DNA from: Clostridium sp. SM-530-WT-3G
GTDB taxonomy: Bacteria; Bacillota; Clostridia; Clostridiales; Clostridiaceae
NCBI RefSeq assembly: GCF_012843905.1
Contig: NZ_JABAGC010000017.1
Location: forward strand, 1 to 58,547
Direction of reading: 5' to 3'
Length of the DNA stretch: 58,547 nucleotides
Part shown: piece after piece, positions 38,601 to 48,355 of the stretch
Layout: the number at the start of each line of letters is the position of its first letter
Position numbering within the stretch: the stretch's first letter is position 1
Notes under the pieces: model-generated
Database searches by the model: none
What the model saw: only the letters and a program-made list of their open reading frames with translations
What the model was told of the DNA's origin: nothing
Program-made: the position numbers and the translations under genes

Positions 38601-38793
38601 TTGTTTTCCTCCTTACTTATTACTATATAAATCTAACTAATTTAACAGAAGTAATTTATATATAATTATTAATTTTATCTTTAAATATCATAGATACAAA
38701 AATTCAACAAAAATTATACCACATTTTGTTTTAAATCACAATGAAACCTATTATTAATGCCCATTATCTGATTTTTCATTTTTTATATTATAT

Positions 38794-39441
38794 TTAAACT
38801 GAACTATACAGTCTATGTTCTTCCTTAAAATATATTCCCTCTTCGCTTCTTCTAACAATAACTTTTCCACTTGTGGCTTCAACTATTTCTCCTTCAATAG
38901 TATCAGCCTGAGATTCTTCACATAATATATGAATAATTACCTTATCTGTATATTCAGTGTCTTCTATATGCCACATATTTTGTCCACAAAGATATTGTAT
39001 TTTCCCAAACAAATCATAATCTATTTCAAAGCTAAGTTTAAGTCCTTGAACCTTTTCTACAATACCTCCTGCTTTAAGAGCAATACTTGCCCCCTTTGTA
39101 TAAGCTCTTGTAAGTCCTCCTGCACCTAAAAGAATTCCTCCAAAATATCTTGTAACAACAACAGCACAATCTGTTATATTACTTTTCTTCATTACTTCTA
39201 ATATCGGAATTCCCGCAGTACCTTGTGGCTCTCCATCATCTGAATATCTTTGAATATTCATCTTTTCTCCAATTACATATGCCCAGCAGTTATGTCTTGC
39301 CTGCTTATGCATACTCTTAATTTCATTTACAAATTCTTTTGCTTCCTCTTCATTTTCAACTCTTTTAGCATAGCCTATAAATTCCGACTTCTTTTCTTCG
39401 AATCTGTCCTCGCCTCTATTTCTTATTGTAATGTATGACAT
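38794..39441 (-). CDS. YigZ/IMPACT-family protein
   Basis: A 215-residue protein of the UPF0029/IMPACT family, whose bacterial members (YigZ, YvyE) have no settled biochemical role. The diagnostic stretch YSDDGEPQGTAGIPILEV is near residue 60, followed by VVTRYFGGILLGAGGLTRAY. A small C-terminal ferredoxin-like domain ends the protein. The ATG at 39441 is chosen because AAGGGGAG lies before it; the frame is open 15 codons further upstream but without a ribosome site. It follows the MocR-type gene after 64 bases and may share its transcript. Confidence 0.93.
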   Translation of the reverse strand: MSYITIRNRGEDRFEEKKSEFIGYAKRVENEEEAKEFVNEIKSMHKQARHNCWAYVIGEKMNIQRYSDDGEPQGTAGIPILEVMKKSNITDCAVVVTRYFGGILLGAGGLTRAYTKGASIALKAGGIVEKVQGLKLSFEIDYDLFGKIQYLCGQNMWHIEDTEYTDKVIIHILCEESQADTIEGEIVEATSGKVIVRRSEEGIYFKEEHRLYSSV

Positions 39442-39505
39442 TAACACACTCCCCTTATTCAGTTGATAGTTAAAACTATACCACATTATTATATTAATTT
39501 TAGTC

Positions 39506-40945
39506 TTATTTCAATTCACTAACTACTGACTGTTTTAATATTTCTTCTTTTAAGATTTTCATTCCTCTTATTATTTTATCATCATTAGTTTGATAAAATG
39601 CAAGCCTGAATGCATCTTGTCCGTTACTCTCTTTTGTAAAAAGCATTGCTCCTGGAGTTATATATACTCCTTTTTTCTTAAGTGCCCTAAATAAATTTTT
39701 AGTATTTATATTCTTATCATTTAATATCACATAAAAATTAAGTCCACCCTTTGGATCCATATATGAAGCAATATCTTTAAAGTCATTATCTAGAATTTCT
39801 TTCATAAGTGTATATCTTTTTCTGTATTCATCATTAAGTACTTTTATATTCTCTCTCCACTTTCCCTCTTGAATATACATTTGAAGAGATCTTTGCATAA
39901 GACTAGATGTAGTTATATCTGTATTATGCTTTGAACTTTGAATACTTTCCCTATAGCATTCTGGTGCTATCATATATCCAAGTCTTATTCCTGGAAGGAA
40001 TATCTTCGAAAAACTTTTTATATAAATAACTCTATCATTTGTATCTAGCCACTTAAAAGGAATATATTCCATTGAATTCTCATAAATAAGTTCCGACAAA
40101 TAATCATCTTCTATTATATAAAAATCATAAATTTCTGCTAATTCTAATATCCTTTTTTTCTTTTCTATACTGTAGCTCACTCCTGTAGGATATTGAAAAT
40201 AACTCATAGTATAAAAACATCTTATATCATTTTTTTGAAGTATTTTTTCAAATTTATCTAAATCTACTCCATCATGTTCTATAGGTACTTCAAATAAATT
40301 TACTTTTCTCCATTTAAAAACTGATAATGCCCCTACATACGTAGGCTTCTCTACTATAACATTATCATTGACACCAAGTATACCCTTAGCTGTTATATCT
40401 ATTCCCTGCTGAGCACCTGAAACAATAATTATATCTTCTTCATTTATTTTATTACGCCAAAACACATCATTTATTGTTGTAATAAGTTTAGCATATCCAT
40501 TTCTATTATCTGAAATAAGAGCTTTTGCCCCATCTCTTTCTAATACTGAATTAATTATGTCCTTTAAATCATCTATGGGAAAGAGTATTTCTCCATTAGT
40601 TTCTCCAGTAAAATCAATTATTTTATCTAGCGATTCATTTTTTATACTTTTCAAACTCATACTATATTCTTTTCTGAATGTAAGTGATACATCTTTTCTT
40701 TTAGCATAACTTCCACTACCTATTTTCTGATATGCATATCCTTCTCTTTTAAGTTTATTATAAGCACTTACTATAGTTACATTATTTACCCCTAAATCTT
40801 TTGCAAGTGATCTTATGGATGGAAGCTTATCTCCATCTTTAATCTCTCTTTTATCAATTAATTTCTTAATGTATTCAGCAACCTGTATGTATTTTGGAGT
40901 TTCTTCTATAAATTTAAAATTTTCATAAAGACTAATAATAAACAA
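39506..40945 (-). CDS. MocR/PdxR-type regulator: GntR helix-turn-helix fused to aminotransferase fold
   Basis: The first ~80 residues are a GntR winged helix (LPSIRSLAKDLGVNNVTIVSAY); residues ~110-479 are a class I aminotransferase fold with the PLP lysine in YIKSFSKIFLPGIRLGYM. MocR proteins use PLP or aminated ligands to control vitamin B6, GABA or amino-acid genes; the target here is unknown. The ribosome site TAGGAG overlaps the stop of the upstream nucleotidyltransferase gene. The TTG at 40945 directly abuts it, so a start at ATT 40939, 6 bases away, is as likely; no ATG exists nearby. Confidence 0.92.
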   Translation of the reverse strand: MFIISLYENFKFIEETPKYIQVAEYIKKLIDKREIKDGDKLPSIRSLAKDLGVNNVTIVSAYNKLKREGYAYQKIGSGSYAKRKDVSLTFRKEYSMSLKSIKNESLDKIIDFTGETNGEILFPIDDLKDIINSVLERDGAKALISDNRNGYAKLITTINDVFWRNKINEEDIIIVSGAQQGIDITAKGILGVNDNVIVEKPTYVGALSVFKWRKVNLFEVPIEHDGVDLDKFEKILQKNDIRCFYTMSYFQYPTGVSYSIEKKKRILELAEIYDFYIIEDDYLSELIYENSMEYIPFKWLDTNDRVIYIKSFSKIFLPGIRLGYMIAPECYRESIQSSKHNTDITTSSLMQRSLQMYIQEGKWRENIKVLNDEYRKRYTLMKEILDNDFKDIASYMDPKGGLNFYVILNDKNINTKNLFRALKKKGVYITPGAMLFTKESNGQDAFRLAFYQTNDDKIIRGMKILKEEILKQSVVSELK

Positions 40946-40948
40946 CTC

Positions 40949-41842
40949 CTATCTACTATATACATTTTCACTTATAATATTTTCCTTTAGAGGTAGGTCT
41001 ATTTTTCTTATATCTTTTTTAATAAGTTGATGACTATATAACTCTTTTAATATATCTTCTATTTTTATATTAAATTCATTAAATATTTCACCGTTTTTAA
41101 TTTCATGTGAACTTAAAAAAGTGTTCTTTTCATTTAAATAATTAAGAAGTAATTTAGCTCCAACGCTTATATTTTCGTCTATATATTTTTCTATGTAATC
41201 TACTGTATTTTTAATTTCTTCATAATGACATCCATTTTGAAATAATGATTCTACTACATTATTAAAATCATTATTTAAATTCATAGCCATTTTCACAGCA
41301 TCCTTACTTACAATATATGAATTTAAATTCAAATAAAATTTCGCAAAATTGTCTAATGCCCGTATTAATACTTCATAAGCTGTAAAAATTCTATCATTGT
41401 AAAGATATTTCTTAGTTACTTTTATACTTTTTATTAAATTGCCTAAGTATTGAAGATTCCATAATTCTATATAATTATTCATACTATACTTAGCTTCATC
41501 AAAAACTCTTTCAATTTCCTCATCTTTTGAATATATAAGCTTTGATGATATAAGCATATCTCTAATTAATCCTTTTTTACTATTTGTCTCATATGATTCT
41601 AAAAATTTTTCTTTACTTAGAACTTTCAAATGTACTGGAATATCTAATATTTCTGAATAAATATGTCTTACTTCATCAAACTCATCTTCATAAACTACAA
41701 AGGCATCTATATCAGAACCTTCCCAGATATCCCCATTCACTATACTTCCAAATACAAAAATAGCAAAAACCTTCTTATTTCTTTTTAGTGTATTCAGTAA
41801 CTTCTCTGATGCTTTTTGATAATTTAATATTGTCTTTAACAC
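40949..41842 (-). CDS. Nucleotidyltransferase-domain protein
   Basis: A 297-residue protein with a minimal nucleotidyltransferase fold: FVFGSIVNGDIWEGSDIDAFV (residues 30-50) has the GS and D-x-D motif of the polymerase-beta superfamily. The remainder (about 100-297) is mostly helical and lies where aminoglycoside nucleotidyltransferases and HEPN-like partners have helical domains. Substrate unknown; not obviously a resistance enzyme. GTG start with GGGGTG about 11 bases upstream. Its stop overlaps the ribosome site of the MocR-type gene, so the two are translated together. Confidence 0.82.
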   Translation of the reverse strand: MLKTILNYQKASEKLLNTLKRNKKVFAIFVFGSIVNGDIWEGSDIDAFVVYEDEFDEVRHIYSEILDIPVHLKVLSKEKFLESYETNSKKGLIRDMLISSKLIYSKDEEIERVFDEAKYSMNNYIELWNLQYLGNLIKSIKVTKKYLYNDRIFTAYEVLIRALDNFAKFYLNLNSYIVSKDAVKMAMNLNNDFNNVVESLFQNGCHYEEIKNTVDYIEKYIDENISVGAKLLLNYLNEKNTFLSSHEIKNGEIFNEFNIKIEDILKELYSHQLIKKDIRKIDLPLKENIISENVYSR

Positions 41843-41868
41843 TTTTTTAATTTCACCCCATTAAAACA

Positions 41869-41899
41869 GACAAGCAACAATTTATAATTGATGCCTGTC
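41869..41899 (-). terminator. Terminator of hflX
   Basis: A 14-position stem (41869-41882 with 41886-41899) with one T-T mismatch and one G-U pair closes a 3-base loop and is followed on the minus strand by TGTTTT. It lies 13 bases past the hflX stop. Confidence 0.7.
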
Positions 41900-41911
41900 A
41901 TGTATGCCTAT

Positions 41912-43708
41912 CTATTTTTCACTTATTATATATTGAACAGTTTTATTGTAAGCTTCATCATCAACTTCAACTACCATATAAGTTCCATTATCTCTGTATT
42001 CTTCTTCAAATACTCTTCCATTTCTATGAAGGAATGATTGAACATCACCCTTTTCATAAGGAATTAAATACTCAACCTTTTTATAATTATAAGGAAGTTT
42101 CTCTTCTATTAATTCTAAGAATTCATCAAGATTTGTTCCTTCTTTTGCAGAAACTTCTATTATACTATGGCTGTCATCTAATGCTTCTCTTATTTTTAGA
42201 ATCTGTTCTTCATAAGCCTTATCGATTTTATTTAACACTATTATAGTTTCTTTATCAATTGCTCCAAGTTCTGTTAAAACTTCATTTACTGCAATGTATT
42301 GTTCTACTGCAGTATCACTTGATGCATCTATAACATGACACAATAAATCTGAAAAAATAACTTCTTCTAGTGTAGATTTAAATGCTTCTACTAAATCATG
42401 TGGAAGTTTTCTTACAAATCCAACTGTATCAGTTAATGTTATTAGCCCTTTATTTTTTAATGTTATTGCTCTTGTTGTAGTATCTAATGTTGCAAAAAGC
42501 ATATCTGCTTCAAAAACTTTTTCTTTAGTCTTATTTTCCTTTTTAGCTGCTAAATCACATAAAGCATTTCTAAGTGTTGATTTTCCTGCATTAGTATATC
42601 CTACTAATGATACTTTAGGGATATTTTCCTTGCTTCTCTTTTCTCTTTGAACTTCTCTTGTTTTCTTTATCTTTTTAAGTTCATTTCTTAAATCATAGAT
42701 AGTCTCCATTATATGTCTTCTATCTGTTTCAAGCTTCTTTTCTCCTGGACCTCTTGTTCCTATACCACCACCTGTCCTAGAAAGTACAGTTCCAAGACCT
42801 TGAAGTCTGCTCAATCTATACTTTAACTGAGCAAGTTCTACTTGTATTTTAGCTTCTTTAGTTTTTGCTCTTGTTGCAAATATTTCAAGAATTAATGTTG
42901 TTCTATCTATTACTTTTGCACCTATTGCTGCTTCAAGATTCCTAACCTGAGACCCTGAAAGTTCATCATCAAAGATAATTACATTTGCCCTTTCAACCTG
43001 TCTCATATTTGCTATTTCTAAAACTTTTCCTCTTCCTATATAAAAAGCAGCATCTATTTTGTTTCTGCTTTGGAACACAGTTTTTAATACTGGTATATTA
43101 CATGCTTCTGTAAGTTCCTTTAGCTCTTCTAAACTTTCTTTTGTGTCAGAACCTACTAATATAGCTTTTTCCTCTAAATCTTCAATAACATCATTAGTCT
43201 TTATTAAATTTTCAATGAATCTTATTTTATCTAATATGTCTATAGACATTATTTCTTCAACTGAAAGATTACTCTTTTCATCAGTTTCTAATTTATTATT
43301 ATATAATGTAAGCATTCCTAGAGAAAAATCAATTATTTTTCCGTCTATTACTGCAACAGATACTATAGAATCAAGTTTTAATTTTAGTAATGCAGTAAGA
43401 TCTAATGCTGAAAGGTTACAGTAGCCGTTTGGATGAGTGTGAATAACCCTTACTCCTGCTAGTCTCTTTTCTTCAATATTAATTACTGGCACTTCAACAG
43501 AAGTAGAATCTCCAATTGCAACTGAAGTAACACTTCCCTTTCTGTTTATTCCAACACTTATTTCTCTTTCTATAAGACTAGATATTCTCGAAATAATATC
43601 TAAAATTTCCATACTACAGATTTCATCTTTTAAAGTTTTAATTGAATAAATTTCCTCTAATTCTTCAATTATCGACTTTTTTATCCCTTCGACATTTCCA
43701 TGTATCAT
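41912..43708 (-). CDS. hflX: HflX GTPase with JAMM-like N-terminal domain
   Basis: HflX is a ribosome-associated GTPase that splits stalled ribosomes under stress. Here the usual part starts near residue 180: the N-terminal HflX domain (IGRGKVLEIANM), a coiled coil, and the GTPase with G1 GYTNAGKST near 368, G3 DTVGF near 425 and G4 NKID near 490. The first ~180 residues are extra. They contain HTHPNGYCNLSALD (90-103), an exact H-x-H-x7-S-x2-D JAMM pattern, with candidate glutamates at 47 and 49. Length 598 instead of ~420. ATG with GAGGTGAT upstream. Divergent from hpt. Confidence 0.93.
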   Translation of the reverse strand: MIHGNVEGIKKSIIEELEEIYSIKTLKDEICSMEILDIISRISSLIEREISVGINRKGSVTSVAIGDSTSVEVPVINIEEKRLAGVRVIHTHPNGYCNLSALDLTALLKLKLDSIVSVAVIDGKIIDFSLGMLTLYNNKLETDEKSNLSVEEIMSIDILDKIRFIENLIKTNDVIEDLEEKAILVGSDTKESLEELKELTEACNIPVLKTVFQSRNKIDAAFYIGRGKVLEIANMRQVERANVIIFDDELSGSQVRNLEAAIGAKVIDRTTLILEIFATRAKTKEAKIQVELAQLKYRLSRLQGLGTVLSRTGGGIGTRGPGEKKLETDRRHIMETIYDLRNELKKIKKTREVQREKRSKENIPKVSLVGYTNAGKSTLRNALCDLAAKKENKTKEKVFEADMLFATLDTTTRAITLKNKGLITLTDTVGFVRKLPHDLVEAFKSTLEEVIFSDLLCHVIDASSDTAVEQYIAVNEVLTELGAIDKETIIVLNKIDKAYEEQILKIREALDDSHSIIEVSAKEGTNLDEFLELIEEKLPYNYKKVEYLIPYEKGDVQSFLHRNGRVFEEEYRDNGTYMVVEVDDEAYNKTVQYIISEK

Positions 43709-43906
43709 TAAATCACCTCATATAAGCTATCTTGACAACTTTCATATAATTTTATACTATTAATTCATTAATTACAACATAATTGAAGCACAATTTATTG
43801 GATACAATCACGAATTTTGTATTTAAAAGCCAGAATTTAAGTGGTTTAACCACCTAATAATAAACAAATAATAATACTAAAATAAATTAAAAGGAGTTTT
43901 TACAAT

Positions 43907-44431
43907 ATGGAAGATAAGAAACGTAATATTCTTTTCTCTAAAGAACAAATTGATTCAAGAATACAAGAATTAGGAAAAACTATAGCTGAAGATTATAAAG
44001 GAAAAAACCTTTATGTTTTATCATTATTAAGAGGAAGCTTTGTATATGCTGCAGATTTAGTTAGAGCTATAGATTTAAATGTTAAAGTTGGATTCATGAC
44101 TACTTCAAGTTACGGTCATAGCGAAACATCTTCAGGAACTGTTAAAGTAGTAAATGATATTCCAGATAATATTGAAGGATGGGACGTTCTTATTGTTGAC
44201 GATATTGTTGATACAGGAATAACTATGGATTTTGTTGTTAATCATATTCAAAAATTAAAACCTGCATCAATAAAGACTTGCGTTCTTCTTGACAAACCAT
44301 CAAGAAGAAAGGTTGAAATAAAACCAGACTACTGCTGTTTTGAAATTGAAGATATATTTGTAGTAGGCTACGGATTAAATTACGGTGATTTCTACAGAAA
44401 CGTTCCTTACGTATTTAACTGGGAAAACTAA
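43907..44431 (+). CDS. hpt: Hypoxanthine phosphoribosyltransferase
   Basis: A 174-residue purine salvage enzyme that joins hypoxanthine (and often guanine) to PRPP. The PRPP-binding loop VLIVDDIVDTGIT is at residues ~94-106, with the flexible loop SSYGHSETSSG before it at ~65-75. Length and motif order are typical. AAGGAG precedes the ATG. Monocistronic with its own terminator at 44459-44504. Guanine specificity cannot be told from sequence. Confidence 0.95.
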   Translation: MEDKKRNILFSKEQIDSRIQELGKTIAEDYKGKNLYVLSLLRGSFVYAADLVRAIDLNVKVGFMTTSSYGHSETSSGTVKVVNDIPDNIEGWDVLIVDDIVDTGITMDFVVNHIQKLKPASIKTCVLLDKPSRRKVEIKPDYCCFEIEDIFVVGYGLNYGDFYRNVPYVFNWEN

Positions 44432-44458
44432 TTTCACCAAATATAAAATATAAAAAGT

Positions 44459-44504
44459 GCTGATTTTAGATGTGTATTTTTCAATATTCTAAAATCAGCT
44501 TTTT
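44459..44504 (+). terminator. Terminator of hpt
   Basis: A perfect 12-bp stem (44459-44470 with 44488-44499) followed by TTTTT (44500-44504) on the plus strand, 28 bases past the hpt stop. Confidence 0.9.
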
Positions 44505-44539
44505 GCTTGTAATAATTATAAATAAGTCAAATTACGTGA

Positions 44540-44722
44540 CACACCAAATTTTAATTTGGTGTGAATCGCTTAAGTAAGACTCTAAATTTCACATTTAGAT
44601 AGCCGAACTTACTCTGTGAGTACTCAGTGAACGAATGTGAATCGAGTTTCCTAAGCAGAGAACCCAAATTTTAATTTGGTGTGAATCGCTTACTCAGTGA
44701 ACGAATGTAAATCGAGTTTCCT
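44540..44722. repeat. Short palindromic repeat array between hpt and yunB
   Basis: Two units recur. Unit A is 29 bases (44544-44572 and 44664-44692, identical); its first copy lies in a longer perfect palindrome at 44540-44563. Unit B is 32 bases (44621-44652 and 44691-44722) with one difference. The order is A, a 48-base insert, B, an 11-base gap, A, B, with the last A and B sharing two bases. The insert holds a further inverted repeat (TCTAAAT/ATTTAGA inside AGTAAG/CTTACT). There is no open frame. This is not a CRISPR; it looks like an intergenic repeat element or RNA. Confidence 0.75.
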
Positions 44723-44740
44723 TATTATAGTAATTATTTC

Positions 44741-45385
44741 TCACTTTTCTCCAAATCCAATAGTAGTGTTTGGTATTTTTCCAACAATTATTGTATCAGA
44801 TACTGGAATTTGAGTTGTTACATCTATATCATCATTATTCATAGGAAGCTTAAGCCTTACTTTTGCAGAAATATTTAAGTATACCTTATGCCTTGTTTGA
44901 TTTATTCCTGCACTTTCAAATTTTGATTCATAGCTTGTTGCTATATTTCCTACTGGTTGAATATTGACTTTTATACTTGGGCCTAGATTGTAAAATATAC
45001 TTCTGTCACTCATCCACCCAAGCGGAACTTTTATAGTTGCATTATCCATATCTTTAAATGCATTATTACAATTCGTAGATAATTCTGCAGCAATATTATT
45101 CAGTTTTGATGTATCAGCCTGAATCAAAATTATATTTCCTTCACTATCCTTTTCTATTTTGACCATTTCATCATATTTAAAGTCATCATTTAAAATCTTA
45201 ATACTTTCTTCATTAATTATATTAAGTGTCTGTGAATTTGCCATTATTTCTGCAATTTTGATAACAGCCGGCATAACCTTCCTATCAAAAAATATTAAGA
45301 TAATATTAAATATAAAAAATATTACTATAATAACTAATATAAAAATCAGATATTTATGGCTTTTACGCTTTGTATAATATTCCAT
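44741..45385 (-). CDS. yunB: Sporulation protein YunB
   Basis: A 214-residue membrane-anchored protein of the YunB family, made in the mother cell under sigma-E in Bacillus and needed for efficient sporulation. One N-terminal helix (about 11-32), then a domain on the outer side. Family-typical segments are VPLGWMSDRSIFYNLGP near residue 120 and the C-terminal TQIPVSDTIIVGKIPNTTIG. Length is normal. AAAGGTG before the ATG. It is divergent from the penicillin-binding protein gene; the repeat array lies directly behind its stop. Confidence 0.92.
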   Translation of the reverse strand: MEYYTKRKSHKYLIFILVIIVIFFIFNIILIFFDRKVMPAVIKIAEIMANSQTLNIINEESIKILNDDFKYDEMVKIEKDSEGNIILIQADTSKLNNIAAELSTNCNNAFKDMDNATIKVPLGWMSDRSIFYNLGPSIKVNIQPVGNIATSYESKFESAGINQTRHKVYLNISAKVRLKLPMNNDDIDVTTQIPVSDTIIVGKIPNTTIGFGEK

Positions 45386-45490
45386 TTACAACACCTTTAT
45401 ATTGAGTTATTCATTTACTCATACTATAATTATGCTATAATAATATAAAATATTATCAAAACACAAAAACCTTATAGTTAGGAGGATAAG

Positions 45491-48058
45491 ATGGCAGTTA
45501 ATAATGGAAGGAAAACAAATAGTGTTCCTCGCAATAGTGTTAAAAAGAAACCAAAACCTAAACAGGGCAAGAAAGTTTTTAAGGGTATATGCTATGGATT
45601 ACTATTTTGTTTTCTAGCAATTTTCGTAGTTGCTGCAGGATATGTCTTTGCTATAATAAAAACTACACCTCCACTTGATGTAAATGCTGTATTATCACTT
45701 AATCAACCATCTAGTCTCTATGATAAAGATGGAGCATTTATGGATAATCTGCATACTGATGAAGTAAGATATGTTATCGACTCTAGTAAGATGCCGGCAA
45801 CATTAAAAAATGCATTTGTATCAATTGAAGATGAACGTTTTTATTCGCACAAAGGTGTTGATGTTCAAAGAGTAGTTGGTGCCGCTTTGCTAGATGCAAA
45901 GAAAATTTTAACAGGAAAAAAAGGGCTACATGGTGCATCTACATTAACTCAACAGCTACTAAAAAACACTATCTTAACAAATGACGTATCTATAGAAAGA
46001 AAAGTAAAAGAGATGTATCTCGCTATAAATTTAGAAAAGCGATTAACCAAGGATCAAATTTTAACAGCTTACTTAAACACAATACCATTGGGTGGTAATG
46101 TTTACGGTGTTGAAGCTGCTTCCCTTTTATATTTTAGCAAAAGTACATCTGATTTATCTTTAATAGAATGTGCATATTTAGCGGGTATAACTCAGGCGCC
46201 AAGCTACTATAGCGCTTATAATACAAATAACGTAAAAGATCCTACTCCATATATAAATAGAACTCTTACTGTACTTGGTAAAATGTATGAAGAACAATAT
46301 ATTACTGAAGCTGAGTACACAAAGGCAGTTAATGATGTAAAAAATGGAGGCTTAGTATTTAAACCAAGCAAACAGGATTATAAATTGAATTATGAATGGT
46401 TTGTATACCCAGCTGTATCACAAGTAAAAGAAGATTTAAAAGAAAAATATCACTATTCTGATGATGAAGTTTCAAAATTAATGGTAAATGGTGGTTTAAA
46501 AATCTATACTACTATGGATAGAGAACTTCAAGATTATACTCAAGAAACATTAAATAACTACAAGAATTTAAGTATAAGCAATAAAGAAACTTATGATAAT
46601 GATGGTGTTCCTTTACTTCAAGCTTCTGCTACAATTGTAGATTATAGAGATGGTAAAGTTCTAGCTATGGTTGGGGGAAGAGGTAATCAACAGCCTCAGT
46701 CAACAAATAGAGCATACAATGACTTACGACCAATTGGGTCTACAACAAAACCACTTACTGTATATGGCCCTGCATTAGAAGAAGGGGTTATAACAGCAGC
46801 TACTGCATTTGATGATGCACCATTAGTTGATAACAAATTGGATAATGGTAAGACTTACAATCCAAAGAACTCTCCAGATGAATATGCTGGACTTCTTACT
46901 GCAAGAGAAGCATTAAAATACTCAAAAAATACTGTTTCTGTTCAAATAGAAGATGCACTTGGATTAGAAACTGGAGTATCATATGGTGAAAAGCTTGGCT
47001 TAAAATATAATTCTCATTCTAAATCATCCATTGCTTCTTTAGCTCTTGGTCAGTTTAATAATGATCCAAGTGATAGAGATGGTGGAAACACATATATTTT
47101 AGCTGGAGCTTTTGGAACATTTGGTAACGATGGTGTTTATAGAAAGCCTATGCTTTATACAAAAGTTGTAGATGCAACTGGAAAAACACTTTTAGATAAT
47201 TCAAATCCAAAGGAAACTGACGTATTTTCAGAGGAAACAGCATATATCATGTACGATATGTTAAAAGGACCTATTTCATATAATGCTGGTGCTGCTAAAT
47301 GGGGAGAAATGCCCGTAGCAGGTAAAACTGGTACTACAACTGATTCTACAGATTTATGGTTTGCTGGATTAACTCCTTATCTTTCAGGTTCTGTATGGAT
47401 TGGTTATGATACTCCAACAAAACTATCCGGCGGTTCAAGCGGATGTGCTAAACTTTGGGGAATAATCATGAAAAAAGCTCATGAAAAATTAGCAGTTAAA
47501 GAAATTGAAGAACCTAGTGGAATTGTTAAAGTTAATGTATGTCAGGATTCTGGTGATCTTCCTACTCCTGGATGTTATAGTGATTCAAGAGGAAGCCGTG
47601 TTATTGAAGAGATGTTTGCTGAAGGTACTCAACCTACAGAAGGATGCAATACTCATGTATGGGCTAATGTAAATATATTTAACCATAAACTTGCAACACG
47701 AAATACTCCTAGTTTCTTAACTAGAAAGCAAGTATTTATAGAAAAAGAGCATCCAAATCCTGTAACAGCAGACTATAATGTAGTATTACCTTCTGGATAT
47801 GATTCTTCTAATAATACATCATATAATCATTCGCAACATAATACTAATTCTTCTAATAATACAGAAGATAACAATTCTGACAATAATAGCAACAGTGGTC
47901 ATTCTGTAGGAGGAACAGATAATAATAATTCTAACACTACTAATAATACTTCTCCTGCACCTACTCCACCTGCTAATAGAAACAATATTGCTGGTACTAT
48001 ACCTGCTCCAGATACTAACAATCATAATAATACAGGTATAACACCTTATAGAAATTAA
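45491..48058 (+). CDS. Class A penicillin-binding protein (PBP1A type)
   Basis: A bifunctional peptidoglycan synthase of 855 residues. Order: basic cytoplasmic N-terminus, one membrane helix (about 32-56), a glycosyltransferase family 51 domain (about 75-250, with the catalytic Glu in SIEDERFYSHKG and GASTLTQQLLKN), then a transpeptidase with active Ser in GSTTKP near 416, SKN near 477 and KTGTT near 612. The last ~75 residues are a low-complexity N/S/T-rich tail ending in proline-rich repeats, probably threading through the wall. AGGAGG ribosome site. Divergent from yunB. Confidence 0.95.
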   Translation: MAVNNGRKTNSVPRNSVKKKPKPKQGKKVFKGICYGLLFCFLAIFVVAAGYVFAIIKTTPPLDVNAVLSLNQPSSLYDKDGAFMDNLHTDEVRYVIDSSKMPATLKNAFVSIEDERFYSHKGVDVQRVVGAALLDAKKILTGKKGLHGASTLTQQLLKNTILTNDVSIERKVKEMYLAINLEKRLTKDQILTAYLNTIPLGGNVYGVEAASLLYFSKSTSDLSLIECAYLAGITQAPSYYSAYNTNNVKDPTPYINRTLTVLGKMYEEQYITEAEYTKAVNDVKNGGLVFKPSKQDYKLNYEWFVYPAVSQVKEDLKEKYHYSDDEVSKLMVNGGLKIYTTMDRELQDYTQETLNNYKNLSISNKETYDNDGVPLLQASATIVDYRDGKVLAMVGGRGNQQPQSTNRAYNDLRPIGSTTKPLTVYGPALEEGVITAATAFDDAPLVDNKLDNGKTYNPKNSPDEYAGLLTAREALKYSKNTVSVQIEDALGLETGVSYGEKLGLKYNSHSKSSIASLALGQFNNDPSDRDGGNTYILAGAFGTFGNDGVYRKPMLYTKVVDATGKTLLDNSNPKETDVFSEETAYIMYDMLKGPISYNAGAAKWGEMPVAGKTGTTTDSTDLWFAGLTPYLSGSVWIGYDTPTKLSGGSSGCAKLWGIIMKKAHEKLAVKEIEEPSGIVKVNVCQDSGDLPTPGCYSDSRGSRVIEEMFAEGTQPTEGCNTHVWANVNIFNHKLATRNTPSFLTRKQVFIEKEHPNPVTADYNVVLPSGYDSSNNTSYNHSQHNTNSSNNTEDNNSDNNSNSGHSVGGTDNNNSNTTNNTSPAPTPPANRNNIAGTIPAPDTNNHNNTGITPYRN

Positions 48059-48063
48059 GATAT

Positions 48064-48105
48064 AAGACGAAGAATTGCTTCTTAAACAGAAGTAATCTTC
48101 GTCTT
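48064..48105 (+). terminator. Terminator of the penicillin-binding protein gene
   Basis: A long stem (48064-48082 with 48088-48105, with small mismatches in the middle) around a short loop, followed by ATTTATTTT, starting 5 bases past the stop codon. Confidence 0.8.
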
Positions 48106-48355
48106 ATTTATTTTACCCTGAATACAAAAACTTCTTTTTTGAATAAACACTGCAATTATTCCTGCATTTTTAAAGCCACCTTATAATTCCTTTAAGATTT
48201 TTAGCCGATATATAACTCTTATATTTAAATCTACAATCAAAATTATGAATATTTTTTTTTAAAATCTTGCATATTTTACATTTGTATTATAAAATATAAT
48301 TAATTCAATTTTCGGCAAAAGATTTTGCTTCACTTAGATTTTAGGAGGATTGGTT

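Noticed and set aside
44540..44722. CRISPR-like array
   Set aside because: Only two copies of each of two different units, at unequal distances, with no cas genes nearby.
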